Assembly (NCBI GenBank): GCA_965243415.1
Contig: OZ251549.1
Coordinates: forward strand, 4,216,001-4,280,000
DNA length: 64,000 bases
Direction of reading: 5' to 3'
Source: G965204755 sp965243415
GTDB lineage: Bacteria > Acidobacteriota > Vicinamibacteria > Marinacidobacterales > Marinacidobacteraceae
Shown: positions 8,238 through 16,378 of the stretch, in pieces
Position numbering within the stretch: the stretch's first letter is position 1
How the letters are laid out: every line of letters starts with the position of its first letter
Position numbers and translations under genes: made by a program
The notes under the pieces: model-generated
The model's input: only the letters and a program-made list of their open reading frames with translations
Told to the model about the DNA's origin: nothing
Databases searched by the model: none

Positions 8238-9983
8238 CTACTGGGCGATTTGGCTCTTCACTTCCTTCAACACGGCAAGCTGCTCCGCAAGAGCCGGGTT
8301 TTGTGCTCCGAGCGCTACAGCCTTGTCATAGTTCTCATTCGCCACCCGAATGCGCTCGTAGTCAGCGTCGCTCGCCGGACAGCCGGGAACACGGGCGGCG
8401 GTCATCCGCTCACCGAAACTCACATCCTTGAGCCGGCAGCGACCATATTGAACCTGCAACAGATCCCACCACGCGAGCGTGACCAGGGGACTACCCCAGT
8501 TGGGTTGTAGCGCGACAGCGGCATCCAAGTGCGTTCGGGCAGCAGCGAAGTCTCCTGAGTTTACGTAGTACTCCCCAAGAAAGCCGTGTGCCAGTCCGAG
8601 GTCGCTCTGCTCCCCGTTTGCGGGGAAGTTCGGGACACCCTCGACAAGATGTGGCACCGCTTCCTGCGCTCGCTGATTCGCGTAGAGGGCGATGCCGTAT
8701 TCGACTGAGATCGCCGCGCTGTCGGCATCGTGTTTCCGGGCCTCTTCGATCGCTGCGAGGGATCCGGCGTAGTCCTGAGCATCTCGCAGAGATCGAGCCC
8801 TTTCGTAGTAGGCCATCCCGGCACCGGCCTTCGCCTCCTCGGAGTCGGGCGCGGCTTCAAGGGCTTTCGTCATGTTGTCAACGGCCTCGTCGATATTCCG
8901 ACCATCGATCGCAAAGAGACCGAGGGCCACGTACGCCTTTGCCTTGATACTCGGCGGCGCGTTGTCCAACCTCGTCACCCGATCGTAGTAGTTCTCCGCC
9001 TGGTTTGTGTTTCCCTGTGACTGATTCACCTGTGCGAAGGCCAATATCGCCTCCGGGTCGTTGGCATTGACGGTAATCGCCATGGCTAGATCACTCTGGG
9101 CCCCCACCTCGTTACCGAGTGCGTTGTTCGCAATGCCTCGAATTCTGTAGGCTTGTGTGAGATCATCATTCAACTCTAGGGCCTTCGTCGCAGTATCCAC
9201 AGCCTCTTCGAACTCCTCTCGGCTGAAGTGGATCTCGGCGAGGCCGGCGTGCGCGCGAGCGGTCTCCGGGTCAAGTTCCACGGCCCGACGGAAACTGCTC
9301 TCCGCCCCTTCCATGTCCCCGCCGGCGAAAGCCGCTTGGCCCAAGGTCGAGTGGGCCACCGCGCTGTCCGGCGCTCGTTCGAGCGCCTGCCTCGCCATAT
9401 CCGCAGCCTCCTGGTACTGCTCCTGCCGGGCCATGCTGGCTGCGAGGGAAACATAGATGTCCGCGGAGGCGTCCGGATTCAGTTCCAGCACCATCTGCCC
9501 CGCCTCGATCACGTTCAGGTCGTCCTCCCTGATCGAGTAGGCTTTCGTCATCTCGGTCCAAGCCTCGAGGATCTCCTCATCGTCCTCCAGCCCCTCGACC
9601 GCAAGGGCGTAGGTATTCGCTACATTTTCCCATTCCTCGAAGTAGCGGTACACGCGGGCCAGTTCAAGATGGACATCGTGTCGGTCAGGGTAGTCTTGGA
9701 GCACTCGGGCGAACCACCCACCAGCCTCCCCGTAGGCGGTTCGCGCAGCCTCGGTGTCACCATCGCGTACGGCCTTCTCGGCGTCATCGAGGTGATCTTC
9801 GGCGATGTCGAGCGCCCGCGACACTTCCCGTCGGGTCAGCGGCTCCCGCTCTTCCTCCTCCTGCTCCTGGGCGAGGGTCGGCGCCGCAAGGGCGATCAGG
9901 GCAAGGCCGGATGCCGGAAGCAGCACCTGGCGAAGGGAGCGGGCGAACGCCCCGAGCGTGGGGGAGAAGATGGGGAACGGCAT
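8238..9983 (-). CDS. exported TPR-repeat protein
   Basis: A 581-aa protein with a signal peptide (residues 1-38, cleavage near TLA/QE) followed by acidic linker and many tetratricopeptide repeats from about residue 50 to the C-terminus; DSAVAHSTLGQAAFAGGDMEGAESSFRRAVELDP is one clear unit region. It probably acts as a periplasmic or surface protein-interaction scaffold. A good Shine-Dalgarno (GGAGG, 8 nt before the ATG) and a -35/-10 pair support the start. Its first 330 residues are closely similar to the N-terminal part of the TPR-ankyrin protein encoded upstream at 10529-12541, so the two are tandem paralogues. The partner is unknown. Confidence 0.88.
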   Translation of the reverse strand: MPFPIFSPTLGAFARSLRQVLLPASGLALIALAAPTLAQEQEEEEREPLTRREVSRALDIAEDHLDDAEKAVRDGDTEAARTAYGEAGGWFARVLQDYPDRHDVHLELARVYRYFEEWENVANTYALAVEGLEDDEEILEAWTEMTKAYSIREDDLNVIEAGQMVLELNPDASADIYVSLAASMARQEQYQEAADMARQALERAPDSAVAHSTLGQAAFAGGDMEGAESSFRRAVELDPETARAHAGLAEIHFSREEFEEAVDTATKALELNDDLTQAYRIRGIANNALGNEVGAQSDLAMAITVNANDPEAILAFAQVNQSQGNTNQAENYYDRVTRLDNAPPSIKAKAYVALGLFAIDGRNIDEAVDNMTKALEAAPDSEEAKAGAGMAYYERARSLRDAQDYAGSLAAIEEARKHDADSAAISVEYGIALYANQRAQEAVPHLVEGVPNFPANGEQSDLGLAHGFLGEYYVNSGDFAAARTHLDAAVALQPNWGSPLVTLAWWDLLQVQYGRCRLKDVSFGERMTAARVPGCPASDADYERIRVANENYDKAVALGAQNPALAEQLAVLKEVKSQIAQ

Positions 9984-10031
9984 GGCAGGTACCTCCGGGG
10001 ATCACGCAGCCGAGCGCGACTCGGACGAAGC

Positions 10032-10060
10032 ATCGTAGAACAGCCGGAGGATTCCGGCAA
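10032..10060 (-). promoter_or_regulatory. promoter of the TPR gene (TTGCCG-17-TACGAT)
   Basis: On the minus strand TTGCCG (10060-10055) and TACGAT (10037-10032) are separated by exactly 17 nt, giving a leader of about 40 nt to the ATG at 9983. Small GC-rich hairpins flank it (for example 10062-10080, a 7-bp stem). Confidence 0.55.
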
Positions 10061-10080
10061 CCGCCCCGCGGGACGGGGCG

Positions 10081-10528
10081 CTGATGGAGGGGCCGAAGGG
10101 AGGGGCCGGATCCCTGGCCGTCGCTCGGAGAGAACAGCCGATCCAGGCGATCCGCCCGGCGCGGTCTCGCGGTGGCCCCTCCGGGCGCTGGGTCGTCCCG
10201 GCGCTCGGCCCGGTCGCGGAGGCATCCGCTGACCCGATCTCCCGACGCGCACCGGCAAGGCCTCTGGAAGGGCGGATCACCCGGCTGGCCCTCGGAGCTG
10301 TCGGACGCCGGGGCCGCCCGGACCCGGAGCCGGCCCCAACGCGGCCGAGAGAAGTCTGCGCCCCGCGCCCCCTCGTCTCGGGGTGGACAGCGCCGAGCCC
10401 GACATCGCAGGAACCCGTCGCTCGCACCCAGTTCGGCGCCCCGGCAGACCGGGGCGGCCCGGTCCGCCCGAAAGGTCCATCCCGGTGCGCTGCCCCCCGC
10501 GTCGTCCTCCTTCCGGGCGCTGTCGGAC
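10081..10528. other. intergenic stretch without a recognised gene
   Basis: About 450 bp between the two TPR genes. Frames are open by composition on both strands but show no family-like sequence. I see no repeat, RNA or mobile-element signal. Confidence 0.5.
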
Positions 10529-12541
10529 TCATCGGAACCGCGCCTCGTTGAGCCTCCAGTAAACGGGGCTTCCTCGGACGGCGTCGTTCTCGGACGCCAA
10601 GTCGAAGGCCAGGCGCCCCTCTCCGGTCCGGGCGGCGGGATCCGCCCCCGCCTCCAGCAGCGCCTCCACCACGGCGACAGTCTGGCTCGCGCGGGCCGCG
10701 TGATGGAGCGGCGTCCACCCGTCGTCGCACCGGGCATCGATCGCGATCCCGGCGGCCAGCAGCGACCGGATCACGACCGGATCGGGATTGTCGGCGGCAG
10801 CCGCATGCAGGGCGGTACATCCCCGGGAGTCCTGGACCCGGACATTCGCGCCGGCTGCGATCAGTGTCCCGACAACCTCCGGATTCCCGTAGGCGGCCGC
10901 GAAGAGGGGGCTCTCCCCTCCTCCGTTCTGCGCCTCCAGATCGGCCCCGGCGCCGATGAGAGCCTGGACGATGGATGGCCGATCGTTGTATCGAGCGGCC
11001 CGATGCAGTGGCGTCTGCTCTGGATCGTCGTAGAGATCGTAAGGCCCGTATCGCGAGATCTGCGCGTCGAGGCTGAAGGATCGGGGCGTATCCCTCCCGA
11101 CCAGATCACGCGCATCGACTTTCGCGCCGCGTGCTGCCAGAAGATGGATCACCTCTTCGTATTCGGTCGCCTCGGCAGCGAAATGCAGTGGTGTTCTTCC
11201 ATCCCGGTTCCGCGCATCGACCTGCGCTCCCGCGTCCAGGAGCGCTTCGATGACGAAGGGTCGAGCGCTGTACAACGCAGCGAAGTGCAACCAGGTGTTC
11301 CCTTCCGGGTCCCGGACACCGATATCCGCTCTCCCCGACACGCATACGTCCACACGATCCTCGGTTGCGCTCCTGAAGAAGTCCTGGAGGCGCATCCGGA
11401 TACAGGCCGCGTCCTGTTCGCTCGACGGCGCTCGAAACTCGGGACACCCTCGACACCGATCCGCCAGAGCCGCGAGCGCGAGGCGTTCGATTGCCAGGCT
11501 CGCCTCCATCCTGAGGCTCGGAGGCGCGTCGTCCAACTGCGTCACACGTTCGTAGTAGTCCGCCGCCTGCGACAGATTCCCCTCCGACTCGTACACCTGG
11601 GCGAACGCGAGGTTCGCCGCCGGGTCGCCGGCGTCCAAGGTGAGCGCCATGGCGAGATCTCCGTAGGCCTCTTCCCGATTGCCGAGAGCGTAGTGCGCCT
11701 TCCCCCGGATTCCGTAGGCTCCCACCGACAGGTCGTCGCGGCTGATCACTTCGGTGGCCGCCTCCACTGCCGCTCGATAGTCCTTCCGGGCGAAGTAGAT
11801 CTCGGCGAGGCCGGCATGGGCGCGCACCATCTCGGGGTCGAGTTCCACGGCCCGGAGGAAACTGGTTTCGGCTGCGCCGATGTCCCCTCCCGAGGCAGCC
11901 CACTGCCCCAGGATCGAATGGGCCCCGGCACTGTCCGGAGCGAGCGCGAGTGCCTCTTCCGCCATCTCCGCGGCCAACTCATATCGCTCCTGCCGAGCCA
12001 GACTGCCGGCGATGGCGACCAGGAGGTCCGGGGACACATTCAGATCCATCTCCAGCACGATCCGTCCGGCCTCGATGACCGCTTCGTCGTCCCCCATCAT
12101 CGAATAGGCGTTCGTCATCTCGGTCCAGGCCTCGAGGATCTCGTCGTGCTCGTCGTGCTCCTCGAGCCCCGCGAGCGCGAGCGCATAGGAGGCGGCCACA
12201 TTCTCCCATTCCTCGAAGAACCGGTACACGCGCGCCAGTTCGAGCCGGACATCGTGCCGGTCGGGATAGTCCTCGAGGACGCGGAGGAACCAGCCGCCGG
12301 CGCCGGAGTACGCCATATACGCCTCCTCCGCGTCACCCTTCCGCACCGCTTTCTCCGCGTCGTCGAGAAGATCCTCGGCGAGGTCGAGTGCCCGCGACAC
12401 CTCGCGTCGGGTGAGCGGCTCCCGTTGTCCCGCCTCCGGTACGGGGAGCGACGCGATGGCTCCGACGAGCATGAGGCCGAAAACGGGCGGCAGCGCCCGG
12501 CGAAGGGAGATCACGAACGACCCGACGGTCTGCGTCGTCAC
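10529..12541 (-). CDS. TPR-ankyrin fusion protein, third gene of the Gabija-like operon
   Basis: A 670-aa protein starting at GTG 12541, whose GTG overlaps the TGA of the helicase gene (GTGA), so translation is coupled. Residues 1-38 form a hydrophobic signal-like segment (FGLMLVGAIASLPV) without a clear lipobox. TPR units run from about 45 to 330 and resemble the TPR protein encoded downstream. About six ankyrin repeats follow from residue 380, seen as GNTWLHFAA, GRTPLHFAA, EQTPLHRAA, GESPLFAAA, GCTALHAAA and GWTPLHHAA. Both repeat types bind proteins. The odd feature is a seemingly exported scaffold coupled to an intracellular ATPase and helicase. It may be an accessory or sensor subunit, or a passenger gene. 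Confidence 0.88.
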   Translation of the reverse strand: MTTQTVGSFVISLRRALPPVFGLMLVGAIASLPVPEAGQREPLTRREVSRALDLAEDLLDDAEKAVRKGDAEEAYMAYSGAGGWFLRVLEDYPDRHDVRLELARVYRFFEEWENVAASYALALAGLEEHDEHDEILEAWTEMTNAYSMMGDDEAVIEAGRIVLEMDLNVSPDLLVAIAGSLARQERYELAAEMAEEALALAPDSAGAHSILGQWAASGGDIGAAETSFLRAVELDPEMVRAHAGLAEIYFARKDYRAAVEAATEVISRDDLSVGAYGIRGKAHYALGNREEAYGDLAMALTLDAGDPAANLAFAQVYESEGNLSQAADYYERVTQLDDAPPSLRMEASLAIERLALAALADRCRGCPEFRAPSSEQDAACIRMRLQDFFRSATEDRVDVCVSGRADIGVRDPEGNTWLHFAALYSARPFVIEALLDAGAQVDARNRDGRTPLHFAAEATEYEEVIHLLAARGAKVDARDLVGRDTPRSFSLDAQISRYGPYDLYDDPEQTPLHRAARYNDRPSIVQALIGAGADLEAQNGGGESPLFAAAYGNPEVVGTLIAAGANVRVQDSRGCTALHAAAADNPDPVVIRSLLAAGIAIDARCDDGWTPLHHAARASQTVAVVEALLEAGADPAARTGEGRLAFDLASENDAVRGSPVYWRLNEARFR

Positions 12542-14466
12542 GAGTCGGCGCCAGGCCCCTCCGTCCGGGCCCCCGGGTCGAGGAATCCCAGGTCGGCGAG
12601 GAACCGGGACGGCGGCTTCTCCCAGCCGTAGTACGACGCGGCGTAGGTGAGGGTCAGGGTCTCGCTGGCGCGGGTGATGGCCACGAAGCAGTTGCGGCGC
12701 TCTTCCTCCATCTGCGGCCCGTTCCCGCCGTTCTGGCGGGCGTACCAGGACGGGAGTTGGTCCTCCGCCAGCCCGAGCAGATAGACATGGCGGAACTCCT
12801 TCCCCTTCGCCTGGTGGATCGTCAGGCACTGCGCCTCGTCCGGTTTCGGTTCGGCCACGATCGGGCGCAGGTCGAGTTCGTGCAGGAAGTCGGCGAGGTC
12901 CGCGTCGCCTCCGATCTGCCGGCGGATCTGCGCCGTCAGGGATTCCCAGACCGCGATCTCCTCGCGCGTCTCCCCGTCGGGGGCCCCGTCCGTCTGCCGT
13001 TCGTGGGAGCGCAGGCGATCGATCGAAGCCGAGGCGAACCGGCGATGTTCCCATGTCTCGACGAGCCGTTCGCGCAGGATGCGGATCAGGTCCTCGGCCA
13101 AGGCCGACTCGGACGCCGGCCTCGGCTCCCGGACGAAGGCCGCGAGCAACGCCCCGTTCTCGACTTCCGCGTTCGCCTCCACGGCGGTCGGCGAAACCGA
13201 AACGCCGGTCAGATCGTGGAGCGCCTTCGCCAGCAGCCGGAGTTGGGCGCCGTCCCGGGGGGCGCCGGCGAGCCGCAGTCCGGCCAGGATCCAGCGAACG
13301 GCCGGCGAGGAGAACTCCTCCCGCGGCTTCCGACTCCAGGCCGGAATGCCCGCGCGTCGCAGCGCCTCGTACGCCGAGTCGACCAGCCTCCCGGTCCGGG
13401 CGAGGACCGCAGAGTCGCCGGCAGCGATGCCTCGGCCGCCGATGTCTCGAGCCACCCACTCCACTTCCGCCTTCTCGTCAGGAAAGGACTTGACGACCAC
13501 CGTGCCGGGACCGCCATCCCGGCGAGCGGCGACCAACGGGACCCGAGCCGATCCTCCCGAGGAACCCGCTTCCATGAGCCGATTCGCCCGGGTCACCACC
13601 TCCGGAATGCACCGGCGGCTTTCCGGAAGGCGACACACGGTCATGCCGTAGTCCTCCCGAAGCGCCTCGATCCGCTCCGGGCTGGCGCCGTTCCACTGAT
13701 AGATCATCTGATCGTCGTCGGCCACCGCGAACACCTCGCTGCTGCCCGGCGGCCAGAGTTCGCGGAGCAGGGCGTCCTGGGCCGCGTTCGTGTCCTGGTA
13801 CTCGTCCACCAGGACATGGGGATACATGATCGGAAAATCTTCCCTGATCGGCCGCTTCCGGCGGGCGAGAACGATGCAGCAGTGGATCAACGAGCCGTAG
13901 TCCATGCAGTTGTTCCGGATCAGAGCCGCGACATACTCCGACAGCACGGATCGGCCCCAGCCGTCGTTGTCGTCCTCGACCCGGGACGACGCCGCCTCGC
14001 CGGCGGGGGGCGACCGGAACAACTGGTCCAGGTTCCGGGCGATCTGCCGTGCCGGCGGCGCCTGCGATCCCCAGGGCGCCCGCGATCCAAGCGCCTGGGA
14101 CAGGATCATCGCCCGTTCGGCGTCGAGGGCGAGGATCCGGAAGTCCGGGCGAAGCCCCAGATGGCTGCCGTGCAGTCGGAGGACGCCGGCGCAGAAGGAG
14201 TGGAAGGTCGTGATGTAGGCGCGGTCCGATGCCCGTCCGAGACGGAGCGCCAGGCGCGCCTTCATCTCGCCGGCCGCCAGATTCGTGAAGGTCAGGCCGA
14301 GCACCCGGAACCACCGCTTCGGAGTGGCGCGAATGACCCGGATCGCGCGCGCCGTGAGGATTTCGGTCTTGCCGGCGCCCGGGCCGGCGAGGATCAGGAG
14401 CGGGCCGCCGGTCCACTCGACGGCGCGACGCTGCGCTTCGGTGAGCGCGATCTCGTTGTCGTTCAT
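12538..14466 (-). CDS. UvrD/PcrA-like superfamily 1 helicase (GajB-like)
   Basis: A 642-aa SF1A helicase. The Q motif is LTEAQRRAVEW, motif I AGPGAGKTE (about 27-35), motif Ia LTFTNLAAGEM, motif II VLVDEYQDTN, motif III DDDQMIYQWNGA, motif V TIHQAKGKEF and motif VI FVAITRASE. Its ATG overlaps the stop of the OLD-TOPRIM gene (ATGA), the arrangement of Gabija gajA-gajB. It is longer than the roughly 500-aa GajB of the best-known systems but has no extra domain I can name. With the upstream nuclease it should act on DNA termini or phage DNA intermediates (inferred from Gabija). A housekeeping repair UvrD is the alternative, less likely given the coupling. Confidence 0.9.
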   Translation of the reverse strand: MNDNEIALTEAQRRAVEWTGGPLLILAGPGAGKTEILTARAIRVIRATPKRWFRVLGLTFTNLAAGEMKARLALRLGRASDRAYITTFHSFCAGVLRLHGSHLGLRPDFRILALDAERAMILSQALGSRAPWGSQAPPARQIARNLDQLFRSPPAGEAASSRVEDDNDGWGRSVLSEYVAALIRNNCMDYGSLIHCCIVLARRKRPIREDFPIMYPHVLVDEYQDTNAAQDALLRELWPPGSSEVFAVADDDQMIYQWNGASPERIEALREDYGMTVCRLPESRRCIPEVVTRANRLMEAGSSGGSARVPLVAARRDGGPGTVVVKSFPDEKAEVEWVARDIGGRGIAAGDSAVLARTGRLVDSAYEALRRAGIPAWSRKPREEFSSPAVRWILAGLRLAGAPRDGAQLRLLAKALHDLTGVSVSPTAVEANAEVENGALLAAFVREPRPASESALAEDLIRILRERLVETWEHRRFASASIDRLRSHERQTDGAPDGETREEIAVWESLTAQIRRQIGGDADLADFLHELDLRPIVAEPKPDEAQCLTIHQAKGKEFRHVYLLGLAEDQLPSWYARQNGGNGPQMEEERRNCFVAITRASETLTLTYAASYYGWEKPPSRFLADLGFLDPGARTEGPGADS

Positions 14467-16178
14467 GCCCTGGCGAGCGCGACCGCCTTCTCGACGATCT
14501 TCTTCAGTACTTCGGGGACCGGAACCGCCCCTACGATCATCCGTTCCACGGCCGCTTCGGCCGCCACGACTTTGCGGCGGCCGCCCGCGTAGAGGTCTCC
14601 GAACCCATTCTCACCCAAGCATTCCTCGATGTTCCGATACGGACAGAGCAATCGATCCCCGGCCGCGGCGCCATCCAGATTCGCGAGGGCCGGACGCTCG
14701 TACTTGCGTCTCCCGCGGTCTCCATCGTAAACCAAGTACCAGGGAATCCCGAACTGGTTCGCGATCCGGAACAACGCACCCGGAGAAACTTCGCTGCACT
14801 GCAGTGTGGCGACTCCGTGGCGGTCCAAGTCGCGTTCCAGGGCCTCGGCAACCCCGTGGAACAGCACCGCCTCCGTCTCTCCTTCGTACATCAGCCAGCA
14901 CCGGGAGAACAACAGATCCCCGCGACCGCGGCGGACCGCGCGGCGGAAAGTCCGTTCGTCCTTCTCGTCCATGGAGCCGAAGTCCGTGCGGTACGCCCGG
15001 ACCTCGCCCTCGCGATAGGCCAACCGCCTTACCGAACGAGGGTCGATTCCCCCGATCAGGTCGCCGCTGTGGGTCGAGACGATCTTCTGTCCGGGAAACT
15101 GTTGCACGACCTCCATGAGGAGGCGGCTCGCCGCCGGATGGAGATGCGCCTCTGGTTCCTCCAGCATGATGATCGGTTCCGCGGCCCCTCCCTCCTTGTC
15201 GAGCCGGCGGCGGAGGAAGGCGTCGAAGAGGAACAGCACGGCCAAACTCTGCGCACCTTCTCCGTGTCGATCTACAGGGATCTTGGCTCCTTGTCGGGAA
15301 GAGAGGTTCACCCGAGCTTGTGCCAGCAGGGACGCGGCGCGAACCGGAAGCGCATCCACGGCAACCGGATCTTCCGTGCCGAAACCGATTACCGAGCCGG
15401 CCCGATCCAGATTCCCACGCACCTCCCGCAAGGGCGGATGCGCGTCGATGATGCGACGATTCAAATCGATCATCTCCTCCTCGAATCGCTTCCGGTCCGC
15501 CTCGTCGAGATCTGCCGCCGACAGGAAATCGCGCCAGAAAGGCCCCCGGGTCGCAAAGTGCTTCCCGACATCCCGCAACGCCGGCAAGAAGTGCACCGGG
15601 ACCGCACGACGGACGGACGCCGCCAAGACGCCGATCATCGGTTTCTCCGGTCGCCCTTCCGCGTTGAGGAACACCGATTCGGTCTTTACCTCGGAGCTCG
15701 CCGGGTCGTAGAACGAGGTCACTCGCAGGGTCGCCTGCCGACGACCATCTTCGCGCAGGACCAAGACTTGGCCCAGTTCCTCGCGAAGTTCGGATGGCAG
15801 CGCCTCCGGCTCCGACTCCTCGAATCTCAGTTCGATCAGGATCGGATCCGCACCCTCGGACGAGGCCGTCTCGCTCTCGAGGCGGTAGTCGTACTCGTCG
15901 AAAACTCGGCCGTCGGTTCCCCGAGGACGAGAGAGACAGCGTTCGATCGCCTGGAGGACCGCGGTCTTGCCGGTGTTGTTTTCCCCGATCAGCACCGTGG
16001 TCTCGTCGAGTTCCAGCGTCAGGTCCCGGATGCCCCGGAAGTTCCGGATCGTCGCGCTCGCCAGTCGGAATCGCGACAGCGCCGTCTGTGGGGGCGCCGC
16101 CGGCCGGACCCCGCCGTGACTTCCCGCGGCGCCGAGTCGGGACGACTCCGGTTCGCTGGCGGCCGGTGGCGGTTCCAT
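14463..16178 (-). CDS. OLD-family ATPase/TOPRIM nuclease (GajA-like)
   Basis: A 571-aa overcoming-lysogenisation-defect nuclease, close to the usual GajA length. The ATPase half has Walker A IGENNTGKT (about 64-72), GEGAQSLAVLFL as the signature-like motif, Walker B IIMLEEPEAHLHP and STHSGDL as the H-loop. The C-terminal TOPRIM half has YEGETEAVLFHG (catalytic Glu) and YLVYDGDRGRRKY (metal-binding acidic residues). The ATG at 16178 precedes a poorly conserved 35-aa N-terminus; a start nearer SRFRLASATIRNFRG is possible. It is the first gene of a coupled three-gene operon with a UvrD helicase and a TPR-ankyrin protein, and it diverges from the AddB-like gene. Confidence 0.9.
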   Translation of the reverse strand: MEPPPAASEPESSRLGAAGSHGGVRPAAPPQTALSRFRLASATIRNFRGIRDLTLELDETTVLIGENNTGKTAVLQAIERCLSRPRGTDGRVFDEYDYRLESETASSEGADPILIELRFEESEPEALPSELREELGQVLVLREDGRRQATLRVTSFYDPASSEVKTESVFLNAEGRPEKPMIGVLAASVRRAVPVHFLPALRDVGKHFATRGPFWRDFLSAADLDEADRKRFEEEMIDLNRRIIDAHPPLREVRGNLDRAGSVIGFGTEDPVAVDALPVRAASLLAQARVNLSSRQGAKIPVDRHGEGAQSLAVLFLFDAFLRRRLDKEGGAAEPIIMLEEPEAHLHPAASRLLMEVVQQFPGQKIVSTHSGDLIGGIDPRSVRRLAYREGEVRAYRTDFGSMDEKDERTFRRAVRRGRGDLLFSRCWLMYEGETEAVLFHGVAEALERDLDRHGVATLQCSEVSPGALFRIANQFGIPWYLVYDGDRGRRKYERPALANLDGAAAGDRLLCPYRNIEECLGENGFGDLYAGGRRKVVAAEAAVERMIVGAVPVPEVLKKIVEKAVALARA

Positions 16179-16362
16179 GATCCGAGGCTCTACGAGTGAG
16201 GCCCGCTTCCTGCCGTCACCCCCGGCGCCGATGCAGGCGACTGCGGGGGGGGGCTCGGTGGCGCGGCTCCCCGCCGGCGCCACGGCGGATTCGGCGGACG
16301 ACACCGGAAGAGTAGCCGGGCGGCGCCTCCGGGGGGCGACGGGATTCGTCGCACTTCGTCCG

Positions 16363-16368
16363 TATAGT
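16363..16368 (+). promoter_or_regulatory. -10 box TATAGT of the AddB-like gene
   Basis: TATAGT lies 10 nt before an in-frame CTG at 16379, at the 5' limit of the AddB-like homology. The spacing fits the leaderless starts seen elsewhere here. Confidence 0.4.
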
Positions 16369-16378
16369 CTCGGTCGTT

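Noticed and set aside
12542..13459. N-terminal extension of the TPR-ankyrin protein
   Set aside because: This part is an out-of-frame reading of the UvrD gene. The signal-like segment and GTGA overlap mark the start.
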